DNA of 44,138 bases from a bacterium (lineage in GTDB: Bacteria; Zhuqueibacterota; QNDG01; DSAB01), in NCBI GenBank assembly GCA_011388275.1, contig DSAB01000039.1, forward strand, positions 1 through 44,138. The letters are read 5' to 3'. This document shows, piece by piece, positions 44,021-44,138 of this stretch (within the stretch, counting starts at the first letter, position 1; every line of letters begins with the position of its first letter). The notes beneath the pieces are model-generated. The model made no database searches and was not told the origin of the DNA. It worked only from the letters and a program-made list of their open reading frames with translations. The position numbers and the translations under genes were made by a program.

Positions 44021-44071
44021 CCCGACTTATTCATAAATAGAAAAGATAGGATTGAAAGTCGGGATAACCCG
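44021..44071 (+). other. Overlapping alternative inverted repeats
   Basis: CCCGACTT (44021-44028) can pair with AAGTCGGG (44056-44063); the same right arm can pair with CCCG (44068-44071) across a 4-nt loop. The two pairings exclude each other, as in an attenuator or a regulatory leader. What lies to the right is outside the window. Confidence 0.35.
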
Positions 44072-44092
44072 AATAATTCACGGAACTGTTGA

Positions 44093-44134
44093 GAGTCAAA
44101 TAAAATCATATAAAACAATGATTTTATTTGACTC
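44093..44134. other. 17-bp AT-rich perfect hairpin at the right edge
   Basis: GAGTCAAATAAAATCAT (44093-44109) and its exact complement (44118-44134) flank an 8-nt loop. No clear U-tract follows on the plus strand. It may be a bidirectional terminator, or an end of a mobile element cut by the window edge. Confidence 0.5.
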
Positions 44135-44138
44135 ATAA

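Noticed and set aside
1-44138. CRISPR arrays, tRNA or rRNA genes, insertion sequences, prophage or toxin-antitoxin genes
   Set aside because: I looked for regular direct repeats, cloverleaf arms, transposase motifs and short antitoxin/toxin pairs and found none that I can support.

Overview
The window is a chromosome segment from a Gram-negative bacterium, roughly half G+C by eye, with almost all genes on the plus strand. Only the ferritin-like gene at 7221-7712 and the S41 protease at 36543-38165 are on the minus strand. Several gene families point to the FCB superphylum or a neighbouring lineage (Calditrichota, KSB1, Zixibacteria or Ignavibacteria type): a Bacteroidetes-style ECF sigma/FecR pair with an STN-domain protein, DUF2723, DUF4837, DUF6599 and an OadGAB-type sodium pump. 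I cannot name a genus. I see no rRNA, tRNA, CRISPR array, transposase or phage gene, so this reads as core chromosome with a few unusual insertions.

Layout. 1-3.2 kb: a small zinc-ribbon protein, a secreted PD40 beta-propeller protein and an AbgT-family transporter ending in a strong terminator. 3.5-7.1 kb: an ECF sigma factor, a FecR anti-sigma factor and a protein joining an STN domain to a TonB C-terminal domain, followed by a calcium-loop lipoprotein. 7.2-10.1 kb: a Dps-like (thioferritin-type) ferritin divergent from a Tat-exported aldo/keto reductase with Fe-S cysteine clusters, then a DUF6599 protein. 10.1-10.6 kb: an AT-rich, hairpin-dense spacer. 10.6-16.8 kb: valS, a DUF4139 protein and recG as one run. 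17.1-26.2 kb: an envelope glycosylation block (DUF2723 membrane glycosyltransferase with TPR tail, two GT2 enzymes, a UPF0104 membrane protein, a DUF4837 lipoprotein, a polyprenyl-phosphate mannose synthase type enzyme, and a GT2 fused to a degenerate phosphoglycosyl transferase) with purE in the middle. 26.3-29.2 kb: accA, a shortened hotdog thioesterase, a Trm112-like zinc protein and glutamate dehydrogenase. 29.3-32.1 kb: a GAF-like plus PEP/pyruvate-binding protein. 32.2-35.9 kb: a thioredoxin-like [2Fe-2S] protein and the gamma, alpha and beta subunits of a biotin-dependent sodium-pumping decarboxylase. 36.0-44.0 kb: signalling and envelope maintenance, with a lone receiver, a C-terminal processing protease, an SH3-parvulin protein, a Yip1-family membrane protein, a GAF/GAF/PAS histidine kinase, an NtrC-type regulator and a two-part response regulator.

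How the parts may work together. The sigma/FecR/STN-TonB unit looks like a surface-signalling module whose usual receptor has been replaced by a hybrid periplasmic protein. The DUF2723 protein and the polyprenyl-phosphate mannose synthase could form a donor/transferase pair for protein or glycan mannosylation. The Oad subunits would turn decarboxylation into a sodium gradient; the AbgT transporter is probably ion-coupled too. The kinase/NtrC cluster implies sigma-54 dependent targets elsewhere. Promoter-like sequences repeatedly show a TTGnnn - 17 nt - TAnnnT layout, which helped choose starts (notably 38165 for the protease and 36103 for the lone receiver).
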